From assembly GCF_000002995.4 (NCBI RefSeq), contig NW_025062478.1, positions 2,203,501 through 2,267,500 of the forward strand: a DNA stretch of 64,000 bases, given 5' to 3'. Position 1 is the first letter of the stretch, and each line of letters opens with the position of its first letter. A program made the position numbers and the translations under genes. The notes beneath the pieces are model-generated. The model did not search any database. It saw only the letters and a program-made list of their open reading frames with translations, and was not told where the DNA came from. This DNA comes from Brugia malayi. Its lineage: Eukaryota > Nematoda > Chromadorea > Rhabditida > Onchocercidae. Below are positions 1-12,191 of this stretch, piece after piece.

Positions 1-287
1 TTTCTTTTTCCATTGAAGAACTTTTGCATATTTGTTAATGAAATTTATAAATGTTAAATAATAATTGATAAATAAAATTATCATTTAAATTAAAATTATG
101 AAATTAAAATTAATTTCATATATTATTTTACACTTTTATTTGTTTTACAAAATGATGAGAGAAAAAAAAGTTCAGAAGTTCTAATAATTTTAATTAATTT
201 TACTGTTTTACAAAATTATTTTAAAAATGTTTTTTTTTTCAAAAAAAAAAAAAACATTTCAATGAAAAATTTCAAATATAATGCTAG
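1..287 (+). other. Intron end upstream of the kinase exon
   Basis: Low-complexity AT-rich sequence with poly(T)/poly(A) runs near 229-254. No exon was seen. It ends in an AG at 286-287, directly before the first visible kinase exon; the in-frame TAG at 285-287 forces the acceptor to this point. I read it as the intron preceding that exon, with the kinase N-lobe exons lying before the window. Confidence 0.55.
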
Positions 288-1494
288 GCTGTGTATGATT
301 TACATTGTCTTGGCTATATTCATCGTGATATAAAGCCAGAAAATGTTGGACTTTATAATGATAACATTCTTGTCTTGTATGATCTTGGATTAGCACGATT
401 TTATACAAATCAAAATGGACAAGTACGAGAATCACGATGCTTATGTGGTATGCGTGGTACCGATGAATGGGCTAGTTTATCAGCTGAATTAGGAAGAGAT
501 CAGGTATACAAAAAATAAAAATTATTATATAATTTTTATCATACTAAATATTATTTGAGATTAATTAATATTGTTAATTTAAAAAAAAAAAAAAAAAATG
601 CTATCAGATTGATTACTTTCTAATTTTTTCTTCTTTACTAATTTCAAAAAAAAAAGATTAAAAATGTAAAATTATCACTCATTTTTTTTTTTCTTCTTAA
701 TACTCTTTCTTATTATCATTGATAGGGACGAATTGATGATCTTTGGGGATGGTTTTATGTTCTCATCGAATGGATCAATTGCGCTTCTAAATATCCTCTT
801 TGTTGGGCACCTTTTGATGATTATCCTGATTTACGTCATCTTTGTAAATCATCAATATTTCCTGCAAAATATGTTCTTCGAAATTGTCCACCAGAATTTT
901 TCAAAATACAAGTTAGTTGCTAGCATCGTGCTTGAAAAAAACATTAAAGCTATATTATGTGACATAATTATATCTCTCACCAAAAAAAAAAAAAAAAAAA
1001 AAAAGAATTTACTAAAATATTAGGAAGATTTTAAATATAATTGCAATTTTATTTCTGAAAAATTGATCGCTTATCAAAAATTTCCATTTGTTGTTTAGAA
1101 TTTTTTTCGTGCATATTTATTTATAATTATAATAATAAAAATTGCATACTAATTTATAATTAATTCTTTTTTTTTTTTTTTTTATATACAATTTTTTCTT
1201 GCATATTTATTTTATATTTATTTGCAAAATTGCTGATGTTAAAATAGTCAAAAGAATATGAAATTTTAAAATTTCAGCTTAATATTTAAATGATTCAATA
1301 TAGAAATATTTCAGTGTTATTTACGATGTTTAAATCGTGATGATTCACCGAACTATTTCTATTTGGCTACATTATTAGATGATGTTAAAAAGAGAGCAAA
1401 TGGTGCAAACCCTGTAAAATTTTTACAACAATCATCAAATATTGATATTGAACGAGCTGAACGTTTGTCACAATTAGAGCTTGAATATTTTTAA
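288..1494 (+). CDS. TTBK/CK1-like protein kinase, 3' part (N-lobe outside window)
   Basis: Three exons, 288-503, 726-911 and 1315-1494, join in phase 0 through GT-AG introns and give the last 193 residues of a Ser/Thr protein kinase. The first exon carries the catalytic loop HRDIKPEN (visible residues 12-19; the Asp is the catalytic base, the Asn binds metal), then DLG at 32-34 where most kinases have DFG, and the activation segment with RGTDEWAS at 56-63. The second exon begins GRIDDLWGWFYVLIEW, matching the GR-DDLWSLFYMLVE signature of tau-tubulin kinases, a branch of the CK1 group that is expanded in nematodes. The third exon ends the C-lobe and stops at 1492-1494. The ATP-binding N-lobe is missing because the window starts inside the gene. 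Family assignment is confident; substrate and exact orthologue are unknown. It is convergent with the zinc-finger gene, the two stop codons lying about 150 bp apart. Confidence 0.88.
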
Positions 1495-1646
1495 TACGAT
1501 ATATGGAAAAAAAAAAAACTTTTAATTTAATCATATGTTAAAAAAAAAAAAAAAAAAAAAAAAAGAAAGCTCAGAAACAAAAAAAATATATATATGAAAT
1601 TTTGAAGTAGCAAAATTTTTTTCACACATCCATTACAACACAAATA

Positions 1647-2516
1647 TCAAATGCTAACAAAATTACCCCTTTCCTCATTTTTAACCCATAATTCTGGATT
1701 GATCAAACTTTCGATTTCATCGTCTGCGTAATTACCTAAAATAAACAAAATGGTCAAAGATTCAAATAATTACTAAAAATTAATGAAGTTTTCCGATTTT
1801 TTCAATAATTGATTTTATCTAATTTCATCTGTCATCTCTAATGATAAATATTACATATACTCTTATCTTCTTGTTCTTTTTTCTCCTTTTTTTTTTAGAA
1901 ACAGATCAAAAATGAATGATATTCCTATTCGTTTTCTCTTTCTCATTTCCATATGAACAAATCATAATGTCAACAAAATGATTATACAATAATAAATAAA
2001 ATCAAAATTAAACATTAACAATTGTATTTATTTTTTAATATTATTTGCAATTATTTGACTGATACTAATATGAACATATAAAATTTAAAATTTAAATCAA
2101 AATTTAAAAATCAACCTCGACTTCTACGTGGAAAACATTTGTCTGTAATATGATGCAAATCACTAGCATATTGCATACGATGATCTTCTATAAGACTTTC
2201 ATCACCATCATGACATGCTTTAACATGCTTAATTACATCCGATTTAGTGATTGTTGTCCACGTTTTTTTACATTCACGACAAAAGAACATCGGTAGACGC
2301 ACGTGTCTTTAAAAGTTAATAAATGACGAACAATTTTTCTTTTTTTTAAAAAAAAAGAAGATAATAAATGGTCATTTTTGTATATAAATACTCATTTTTA
2401 GTCGTATATATAAATTAATTAGATCAAATCATTTTTCATTTTTTTTCAAAAAAAAGTTATTCATATCATTGAAATTATATTACTGTTCATTTTAATAGCA
2501 TTTATTTTTTCTAAAA

Positions 2517-2574
<58 letters not shown>

Positions 2575-4053
2575 TTTAATAAATAATGACCTCGTTTTGT
2601 CAAAGTTTCTTTTACTTTTTTTGAAATATAGTAAAATATTGGTTAGCTTAGGAAATTACTTGGAGTTAGCATGATAGATAAGTGATGAACGTTGACCAGT
2701 AACTTGAAGACCACAAATATTACAAATTCGAGGTGGTCTTGTTCGTTTCTTTCCTTGCTGCGTCAATAAATCATTATTAGCTGTTAAGCTATTTGATGGA
2801 TCAACAACATCGGTTGGTTCACAACCTGTTGTTACACTGTTACCAACATCATTTCGATATAAATCACCCAAAATATTCACTAAAAAATATTTTGATTGCG
2901 ATTATAATAAATAGATTTGAAAAATATATATATAAAAAAAAAAATGGCTGAAATTAAAAATTAATTCAAAAAATAATAATAATATCATTTCAAAACAAAA
3001 CAAAAAATTAATTGCTTACCGATATTTATTTGATCTGAGTCCTGCTGCAATACCGAACAGTGGAATGTAGCTGGTTGTGAATCTGATTCCTTTTCCAAAG
3101 TGCTATCTTCTGGCTCAACTTCGCTGCCCTAAATTTTCTTTTAATGTCAAAAATCTCAATCTAAGTTAAGATTAGAAAGAATTAAAGCTATATTTTGATT
3201 ATTTAAGCTTAATTATGAATAAAATTTTTGTAAGAATTTAAATTTATGCGAATGTTTTAACTTTAATAAATGTATTTTTGCGATATTAACATGAAATGAT
3301 ACTTTAGCACTTTCGATTTTTGCTTCTTTTTCGGTTTCAGTCATACGTGTCAATTCATCGGAATCCACCGGAACAGGACACAGTTCTCCGGAACTAAGCA
3401 ATGATGAATAGTCCGCTATTCTTAAAATTTTGAAACTAACAAATTAAAAGATCAACAAGCAATAGATGAAAAATAAATTTTGCATTAGAAACAATACTGC
3501 AAATGAAACAACAGAAGGAAAAAAAAAAAAAACAACAACAACAAATTAAGCAAATATGTAAACAAACTTTCTTCGTTTGTAAGTTCCAAACGGAATTTTT
3601 GATACAGTAACAGAATGATGTAACATTTCTCTGATTTTCTCACGTTTACGATGGAAATCTGGTGTAACTTTATATTTCACCTAAAAGAAATATATAAAAT
3701 AAAATTTCAATTCATCTGTATTTATTTATATTACAAAGAGAATCAGAAAAAAAAAAAAAAAATCTCATAATTTTATGCACCATAAGTTGGAATATTTCAC
3801 AAAAAATTTATGTATAAATAGACTTGATATAAGACTATGGAAAATTATGTCATTAATGATAAATAATCGAATAAAAAAAAAAAATAAAAGGCTCTTTAGC
3901 TTTATTCAAAATCCTATTCATCAAAGGATAGTTCAAAAAGATTGAAGATGAAAAGAAATGATGTTGAATTTATCAGAAGCATCACCAAATAATCCATTGA
4001 TAAGTACTCTCACATTTATGCAATTTTTTTTCTGCTTTTTTTTTTGTTTTTTG

Positions 4054-4084
<31 letters not shown>

Positions 4085-4499
4085 TGACATATTTAGTTGA
4101 GAGTTATTTTAGCTGAATATTCTATTTATCGTTATAAACATTAAAAAAAAAAAAAAGAAAAAAACAAACAAAGTAATTTATTTCAATGCATAATCTGTTT
4201 AGTTTAATTTTAAACTTTTAAAAACATAATTAATATTAGTCATTGATAAATTCTATGATAAATAAATAAATGATAAACTAAAAAAAAAAACAAAAAACAA
4301 AACAAACATAAAATTCTTTTAATCCATGATCCGTCGTATAATGACTAATTAGAGCAAATTCGGTGGGAAATTTTGAAAAACGACATCGTTCACATTCATA
4401 TGGTATATGAATGATATGATCAGATGCAATATGTATTTCTAATTCTTCCACAGTTTCATATGTTGGCGCTTGTAATGGACAAACAACACAACGAAACAT
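1647..4499 (-). CDS. Four-finger C2H2 zinc-finger protein
   Basis: Seven minus-strand exons: 4499-4308, 3680-3568, 3420-3303 (donor could be 3291), 3128-3020, 2879-2660, 2306-2116 and 1735-1647, with consistent phases and a TGA at 1649-1647. The product is about 343 residues. Fingers 1 and 2 lie at the N-terminus (Cys4/Cys7/His23/His28 and Cys36/Cys39/His53/His58); fingers 3 and 4 near the C-terminus (Cys230/Cys233/His247/His252 and Cys260/Cys263/His278/His283), finger 3 being split by the intron at 2659-2307. A basic stretch (KRE, KRR) follows finger 2; the middle is acidic and Ser-rich with no visible fold. Such an arrangement suggests a nuclear DNA- or RNA-binding factor; this is inference. 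The start was chosen because an acceptor at 4508 (TTGTTCCAG) lies 8 nt before the ATG, as for a trans-spliced mRNA, and no phase-compatible upstream exon was found. I cannot name an orthologue. Confidence 0.85.
2520..2571. repeat. (TA)n microsatellite in a zinc-finger gene intron
   Basis: An uninterrupted run of about 25 TA units inside the intron between exons 5 and 6 of the minus-strand zinc-finger gene. Perfect and therefore probably polymorphic in length. Confidence 0.95.
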
Positions 4500-4507
4500 T
4501 TCGTATT

Positions 4508-4532
4508 CTGGAACAAAAAAAAAAAAAAAAAA
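4508..4532 (-). promoter_or_regulatory. Putative spliced-leader acceptor of the zinc-finger gene
   Basis: On the minus strand a long T run ends in TTGTTCCAG, followed after 8 nt by the ATG at 4499. Nematode genes often have the initiator within about 10 nt of a trans-splice acceptor. It could instead be an ordinary cis acceptor with an unseen upstream exon. Confidence 0.45.
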
Positions 4533-5189
4533 ACTCAAAAAATTATTTTAAAAAAAAAAAAAAAAAGAATTAACTCAATCAATGTACTTTAAAATTTTAT
4601 GTTGGATAAGATCAAATAATCAATCTCACTAATTAATATCATCAATAATCAGTATTAAACTTTCAATAATTAATTACTAATATCAAATGAACATTATCAA
4701 ATAAATATTTATTTGATCTTTCTCCCATGAAAAGATTTTTAAACAATTAAATATACAATTATAGCACGCTAATAAAATAATATATGTAATAGTATTAGAA
4801 AAAAAAAAGAAATCTATATAGAGTAATTAAAATAATAATTTATTGAATCATTTATTAATTGATCAAAAAGTGATAGCTTAATAAATGATAAGCGATAAGG
4901 AAAATTGATGAAAATAATGAATGGAAAAAGTTGAATAAAATGAGCAATTATAGAAAGCTAAACTAAATATAATACCATTGAATCGATGATAGAAAGAGGA
5001 ATGATCAAAAACAAATATTACTTTGGCAAAAAAAAAAAAAAATCCCAAATGCTTATTTTCTGTTGTAAAATAATCGATATATTATATATATAGGTAATGA
5101 AAATTGCAGTTTTTCATATGAAAAAGAAAAAGAATGAAAAATATTTAAAATTAAGTGCGAAATAATGAATAGCAATAACAGTAGTATGA

Positions 5190-5230
5190 GTTAATAAATA
5201 ATAATAATAATGATAACGATAATAATATTC

Positions 5231-5297
<67 letters not shown>

Positions 5298-5525
5298 CAA
5301 ACAATAATAAATAATCACTAATAATAATAAATAATAATAATATAATAAATAATAATAATAAATAAGAATAATAAAAGCAATAAATAAAAATAATAAAATA
5401 ATAAATAATAATGATAATAATAATAAATAGTAATAATAAAATAATAAATAATAATAAAAACAATAAATAAGAATAATAATACTAAAAAATAATAAATAAT
5501 CATAAAGGGAATAAATAATAATAAT
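5190..5525. repeat. (AAT)n microsatellite block
   Basis: AAT/TAA trinucleotides in near-perfect register from about 5228 to 5295, degenerate on both sides. The long apparent minus-strand reading frames here are only poly-Leu/Ile/Tyr translations of the repeat. Confidence 0.95.
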
Positions 5526-5640
5526 GGCATTGGTAGCACCGGTATCACTGGCTCACCGGTAGCACTGGTAGCACCGGTAGCACTGGTAGTACCGCTAGTG
5601 ATGGTAGTAGTGGTGGTGGTAATAGTCGTAGTAATAATAG
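5525..5640. repeat. GC-rich 9-bp minisatellite (GGTAGCACY)
   Basis: About ten tandem variants of GGTAGCACC / GGTAGCACT follow the AAT block, one unit being 8 bp (GGCTCACC) so that the reading frame shifts. It decays into GGTAGT and AGTAAT units. The composition is strikingly GC-rich for this window. In one frame it reads Gly-Ser-Thr repeats, but no start, splice site or conserved flank supports coding. Confidence 0.85.
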
Positions 5641-5692
5641 TTGTGTTGTGGTTTTGGTTGATGCTACTCGGAGCGTTGCTGAATGATGTTAG

Positions 5693-5880
5693 TCCTTTCC
5701 TTTCATTTCATTTCATTTCATTCCATTTCCTTCTCGTTCCTTTCCTTTCCTTTCCATTCCTTTCCTCTCCTTTTCTCTCTTTCTCTCTCCTTTTCCTCTC
5801 CTCTTCTCTTCCCCTTTCTTTTTCCATTCCTTTTTCATTCCTTTTCTTTTCCATCCTTTTATTTCCTTCACATTCATTAT
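5693..5880. repeat. Polypyrimidine tract (TTTCC/CATTT)
   Basis: Nearly 190 bases of almost pure C/T on the plus strand, built of imperfect TTTCATTTC and CCTTTCC units. The reading frames through it (poly-Phe/Ser/Leu) are composition artefacts. Confidence 0.9.
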
Positions 5881-5904
5881 AATTCAATTCATCCATTCAT
5901 TCTT

Positions 5905-6220
5905 TTCTCTGAGGAGAGATACAGACAAAGATAGAGGAAAAGGAGGAGGAAGAAAGAAGATAATGAGAAAGGAAGAAACATAGATGAAAAAGAGGAAGAA
6001 TGAAGAGAATGAATGACATATAGAAATTTGAATCGATCGATTTTGTGAAATTGTTATTGTTAATCACAATTCTTTCCTTTTTATAATAAAAAAAAAAGAA
6101 AGGAAAGGAAAGGAAGCAATGAGCATGAAAATGAGAGACAGAAGGAAAGAAAAGATTTTTTTTTTTTGAGATGAAAAAAAGAGAGGAAAAAAGAAGAAAA
6201 GGAAGAATATGGGACATATT
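5905..6220. repeat. Polypurine tracts (GAGGAAGAA-like)
   Basis: Two plus-strand purine blocks (about 5905-6010 and 6085-6215) directly downstream of the pyrimidine tract. Together the two composition blocks could fold back or form triplex DNA. No gene is visible. Confidence 0.85.
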
Positions 6221-7139
6221 AGATGACAATGATAACAACAACGCGACAAAATGACAATTTTCAGGGATTATTTAACTAAACAAAAAAAAAAGTACCGGTA
6301 TTTTTTGAAATTAGACGAAAAGGAAGAAAGAGGAAAAGAAAAAAAGAGCAAATGATTAGGTTAATGGAACATTAACAATTTATATTAGAGGATGATTTAT
6401 TACTATGGGAAATAATTTGTTTTTTTATTTATATATTATGTCGTAGTATTTATTATTATTATTATTTTCTTTACAAATGTTTCATTAAATTGTTATTAAA
6501 TTCAAAACATCCTTTTCTTTTTTTGTTTACATTATCATATCTTATACTTAATATTTAGCTAAAATTAAATTTTGCAAACAATTTCTTTTCCTCATCTTTT
6601 ATCTCTCTCTCTCTCTCTCTTTTTCTCTCCCCCTTTCTTTTTCTTTTTCTTTTTGTCTAACAGATTAAATTCAATCAAATTTAGCTGATAGCTTTGCATC
6701 AGTAAATGAATACCGGAAATACGGAATAAATAGCAGGAAAAAAAAATATATATATATACATATAATTCATTTAATGAATGAAAAATTTAAATGTGATATT
6801 ATCAGAGAATTATCATATGAATATTTATTTCGAATTCAAATATTTGTATATCTTTCTCATAATAAATCTATTATTAGTTGTTTTGAGTTAAAATTTTAAT
6901 TATTCCCTGCTGAAAATCTTTTTATCTCACCGATATTTCCTTATCATATCTGGAGATCTTTAATGCAAAATGTTATCATTTCGTTATCATCTTTCAGTAT
7001 CTGTAATATCTCTCATATTATTACCTTTATAATGACTAATGCTTCTTGCTTCAAATTTCAGTATTACTTTTGAATTTCTCTTTTAATATTTGATGATATC
7101 ATTCATCCCTTTAGCCAATCTGCTTTTGTTTCTGTCTTT

Positions 7140-7141
7140 TT

Positions 7142-7191
<50 letters not shown>

Positions 7192-7197
7192 CCTCGT
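7140..7197. repeat. (CT)n microsatellite
   Basis: An almost perfect CT run of about 50 bases ending in CCCTCCCTCG. A shorter CT run lies at about 6602-6622. Confidence 0.95.
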
Positions 7198-7604
7198 TTC
7201 ATCTATTTTAATATTCATTTAATTAACACTTCCTATTCTGTAGAATTATTGACTATCATTGATCATTTATGCTTACAAGTAATTATTAAATCTAAATTAT
7301 TGTGGCAATTTTTGAAATGTTGCAAATTTGTCACAATTATTACTAAACTACCATTTATCAATTTTTATTGATTAAAATTTTAACAATTTTTTTATAAAAT
7401 AAGCGATGAAAAGACTTCAATTAAAAAAAATAAATTATAAAATGGCTAAAATGTACAGTTAGAAATGATGATAATTTCTTATCACAAATTCACTGCAATA
7501 TAATTATTATCATTTAAAAAATATATGTTGCTAATTTAAATGGAATAATTAGTTTAATGAAATGCCTATTTTTCAGAAAGTTCCCTCATCACAAATTATA
7601 ATAA

Positions 7605-7905
7605 CAGTAGTAATAATAACAATAATACAAAAATATATATCATTAATTAACTGTTATTAACAATAATAATAATAAGTAATAACAATGACAACATTAATAA
7701 TAATTAATAATAATAGTATAATAATAGTAACAATAAATAATAATAATAATAGTAATAATAATAATAATATTAGTATTAATAACAACAATAATAATAATTA
7801 ATAACAATGACGATAATAAATAATAATAATAACAATGAATAATGGTAAATAATAATAATAACAATGATAATATTAACAATAAATAAAAGTTGTAAACAAT
7901 AATAA
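7605..7905. repeat. Degenerate (AAT/AAC)n microsatellite
   Basis: About 300 bases of AAT, AAC and GAT trinucleotides in imperfect register. The minus-strand reading frames here are Ile/Tyr-rich repeat translations and not genes. Confidence 0.9.
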
Positions 7906-8031
7906 CGATAAAACCAATCAAAAAAAATGCAATTTTTCCGAAAATAATTTTGCCCGGAACTCAAAATACCAGGATGCATTAAACCGGTTTTTTCTTATTT
8001 CTTTTCTTTTTTCGCATTTCAGGTAAGTTAC

Positions 8032-8124
8032 CAGTAATATGTGCATGCTGTCACATTCATCTTCTCTTGCTTTTATAGATTTGATTTCCAATCTTTCAAT
8101 CTTAAATTTTGCAACACATTGCAT
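8032..8124 (-). other. Possible coding exon upstream of the 8424 gene
   Basis: A minus-strand open frame starts with ATG at 8124 and reads 31 residues of mixed composition (MQCVAKFKIERL, then Lys/Glu/Asp/Cys-rich) up to a GTAACT donor at 8031. Base composition is clearly richer than the surroundings. I found no downstream exon of matching phase, and its phase does not fit the zinc-finger gene directly. It may be a small divergent gene's first exon, or chance. The plus strand also shows a TTTCAG followed by GTAAGT at the same spot. Confidence 0.25.
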
Positions 8125-8397
8125 TTTTTAAAAGAAGTTTGAAAAAAAAAAATAAAGGGAAATATATTTATATTTCTTTTTTCCATAAGTCTTTGATACT
8201 ATTTTTCACGTCCTTTATATGACTAATTTTAATTTTGCAATATATGTTAATCGGTTATTGAAAAGGAATGTTGGTAGAAATAATGATAATTTCTTATTGC
8301 TATTTTGATTGTTTGTTATTATCATTTTATCAGAATATGTTTTTGGTTTATTTAATTGTTTTAAGAAATGTTTTGTTCGTTTATCATTTAAGATTCA

Positions 8398-8408
8398 AAT
8401 ATGTTTAG
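8398..8408 (+). promoter_or_regulatory. Possible trans-splice acceptor before the 8424 start
   Basis: ATATGTTTAG lies 15 nt before the ATG at 8424 and fits a nematode acceptor, giving a very short 5' leader after spliced-leader addition. Support is only the motif and the distance. Confidence 0.35.
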
Positions 8409-8423
8409 GATTCAAATATTTTA

Positions 8424-11400
8424 ATGCCGAAACGGATTGATAAGTTAATAGGATTGATAACTCACCAAGGTGATGATGGGTTATTATATGTATTTGTTCC
8501 AGGTTTCTTTTTTCTTCTTATCATCGTCTTTTTCACGTATTAGTTTTTCTAACTTTTTTATAAATATTGAAAATTGTTGATAATTTTGAATAAAAGGATA
8601 ACGAGCTAATTTTTATATAAGAAAAGTTGTTGTTGTTTGGCTAATTAATTGCAGCAAAATTTTTATTACATACTTTTCAATGAAGAAATTTTTTTTAGCA
8701 AATATTTTGTTTTTTTTTTTTTTTTTTCTTTATTTGTAGGGAAACATCCTGAGTTGATAATTGATCAAAGCAAAACACTGAATGATGAACAGTGTTTTCG
8801 TATTGGTGATTTTATATCATTCATTAATATTAATGATTCCATTACATCACCAATTCGGATAAAAAATTTGTTCGAAACACGTTTTGTAAACAATCGTTTA
8901 CAGGTATAAGTTATTATCATTACTTATTAAATGCATTTTTTCGTTTAGTTAATTATTTGAGATTTATATTTTTAACATTACTACTAAATGAATTGCAATA
9001 TTTTTGTCAATATATTTGGAAATTTTTTTGATTATAAATCATTTATAAGTGATGTGTACTTGTGAATTTTTTTCTTTTTTTAGCATATATTGTAACAATT
9101 CATTTTGACATAATTTCTTTGATTGTTTCAGGTGAAAGTTCTGGTGGCAGTTCCTCCAGAACATTTCTCTGAACGAGCTAATTTCACCACAGTTACTCCC
9201 TCTACTGACAAAATGCTTGCTTGGTCTCCGGACTTTGCATTTATTGGTTGTTCATTTGATGTCGTAAAAAAGCTGCGCAAAAATCAGATGTATAGCGCTT
9301 GGATTGAAAGGTATATATGGTTTCGAGATTAATAATATCTTTGTTATTATTTCATGTTCGGAAGATTTGATATGGAATTAACAGATTTATTTTCGAACAC
9401 TGTAATAAATTATATTTGATTTTTGCTTATGAATTTCATCGCAATTGTCATTTTATTTGGTATTTGTCAAAAAAAGTAAAAAAAAAAAAAGGTCTGCTGT
9501 GAAATTTTTGATGAAAATGAAATTGTAGTTTAGTAGTTTTATTTTATCGATTGGTATAACAATACTTATTTTGATTTTTTTCTTTTTTATTCAAAGCCAC
9601 AAAGGAAAACGCTGAATGTACAAAGAGAAAGAATTCATAGTATTTGCTTACTGCAAATCAAAAAAGAAAAGAAAATGAAATTAGGGTTCAACGATTTCAC
9701 TTGGTTAGTTATTATTTCGATTAATCTATCTTATTATAGAGTTCCACAAGTGTTCCAAAGTGTTGCTAATATATTCGTATCGTGGCAAATAGTGGACGAT
9801 ATTTTTGATGAATGTTGTGAAGAAGACAAACAACTTATCATGAAAGCGGTTGGTTTGTATTTGTTTAAGTTATTATTATTTATCAATATAATTTTAATTT
9901 GCTTTAATTTCTTTTTTTTTTTTAATGTTTTGTTGACAATATCTTGAATGTTATTCTTCTGCATGCCTTTTTTCTATTTAAAATCATGGTTATTTCTTAC
10001 AATCATCATATATTATCTTACAGTTGTGATATTTAAGTTTAAGTTCAATAAAAATTTATTCTATATTTAGCCATGGAATTGTAAAAATAGCACTCAGCTT
10101 TCCAGAATTTTATCTTATTCTGATTGTTCGCAACAAATGAAGCAAAAAGCATCACATACTTCACGTCATTTCGTTGCATCATTGAAAAAAGTTTCCTTCT
10201 TTCTTTTTTTTTAAAAAAAAAACTTTAATAATTTTTTGTAGCAATATTTGACAGCTTAATCAGTAAATAATTTTGTGTATGATTTTCGAATAGTACCAAT
10301 GTTAGTCTGTTTTATTAAACTTTACTACCGTTATGTAACGTTTTTTAGTTGTTTAGTTACAATGGATTAGTTTCGGGATTCTTTATATACTAAATTTAAA
10401 ATGTAAAAAAAAAAAAAAAAATGAATTATTGCAGTACATTGATAATTACGAAGGCTTAGTGATAGCGGTACATGATTCAAGCGCAAAAGTATGGTCTTTA
10501 GCAATACCAGATAGTGAAATTGTGTTTTTTCTGGGTGCTCGTAAAGGGATGAAAGTTGGTGATTGGGTTCGATTTAACTGCACGTAAGTGTATTTGAAAT
10601 TTGTTTCTCATCTCATTATTACAATATTTTTGTGAATCAGTACGATTTCGATGATTTGTATCTTACGTTTGAACGTTTGAAGGGTATTGAAATGAAATAA
10701 CTTATATTATTCTAGAAGTTATCAACTAATATAGTGTAAATGATTATTCGTATATCTAGCATATAAGCGGTTTGAATCGTGAATCTCTTCCGGGAGATTG
10801 TTACGTAGTATTTGTTTACATGTTATTGTATTGTAATCAGAAAGGAATGAGACATGATGTTTTTTTTTTTCTTTTTTTTGTAATATATTTACGTATAAAT
10901 ATTTATTTTTGTAGTTTAGAATCTTTAATGAAATAAAAGTTGCTTTTCAGACCATCTAGATCTTCTTATCTTGGCTGTCATTTACAAGGGAAGAAATTTG
11001 AAATAATTGAACCAATACTTCCGGCAAAAGCCTTCAATAACACAGTTCAGGTTAATTTTACTGTCGAAAAAAAATTTTTTTTTTGCTTTTATTTTATTAA
11101 TTTTGATTTAAAAATTCTAAATTGTTTACCAAGGATGAAGATTACTAATACGACTTCTCATATTTATTACTTGAATTATTGTTTGCTTCTGATACATTGA
11201 ATAAATAGTTTGACAACTACCATTCATTGTTAGCTCCTTTTAAAGCCAACAAAAATAATAATAATAATAAAAAAAAAAAACTCTTTTAATAATGGAATAT
11301 GTTGCTAATGATATTTGATTGCTTAAAACCTTAAAATTTTTGTTAGGTAGAAATTACGACGACTATTGCAATTGATAATTTAAAATATTATCCAACTGGT

Positions 11401-12159
11401 GAAATAACTCTTGAAACTGAAATACTTGGAGCGGTGGAATTCAGTCCAAATAGATTTCGACAAGATTACTGCAATCGATGCTTATCTTTGTTTATTTGCA
11501 AAATAATGGCATCTGAACGAACTAATGCTGTTTGGCATGTATTTGGTGTGGTGAACGAGGTTTGTTCACTTTTTTTTTTTTTTTTAATTTAAACTCTTTT
11601 TTTGTTCTTTTTTCTGCTGCTACTATTTGCTTTTCTGTTTTTTGTTATTAAATTTCATAAGCGAGAAAAAAATTTTTTAATTTGATGGGAATTTTTTACT
11701 ACAAATCAAATTTTGACCATGTATTTTTGCTGTGAATCTTTATCATTCATTGAAGCAATTATTGGTCAGAAAAAAATAACAATCATGTTCTGTTCTGTAA
11801 ATATTTTATAGTCCAGTAAAGATGCCCACCTTCAGTTATTGGAGTAAGCAAAGTTGTTAGATATTTTTATTGATTACAATAATTTTTTTTTTTTGGTTTT
11901 AAAGAGGATATGAAATGAAAATTATCTTGTAAAGTATCTAAAATTTGAAAAGATTGATTAGGAATTGGTAAAGCTTATAATATATACAATTCTGCTAAGT
12001 TAAGTTAATTTATAGGGATATGTAGAATTCATGGAACATTCATCTTCGATTGACAATTTTTCATATACAAATGTTAATACTTCTGAGGAATTTGCATCCA
12101 TAGAAAATGATAGATGCAATGCAAAAGTTGAAATAAATGATAATTGTTATTCCACCGTA

Positions 12160-12191
<32 letters not shown>

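Larger units (their letters stand above)
4533..8400. other. Repeat-rich divergent intergenic region
   Basis: This separates the minus-strand zinc-finger gene from the plus-strand gene at 8424 and should hold both promoters. It consists of AT-rich unique DNA (about 4540-5180, 6240-7080, 7200-7600) and several simple-sequence blocks listed separately. One coding-like island was seen at 8032-8124; no RNA gene was seen. Confidence 0.7.

Noticed and set aside
733..1023. 96-codon open frame overlapping the kinase
   Set aside because: It is an alternative frame of the kinase exon 726-911 that runs on into the intron's poly(A).
5191..6249. Several long open frames on both strands (Leu/Ile, Ser/Phe, Arg/Glu-rich)
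   Set aside because: They are translations of AAT, pyrimidine and purine repeats with no splice or start support.
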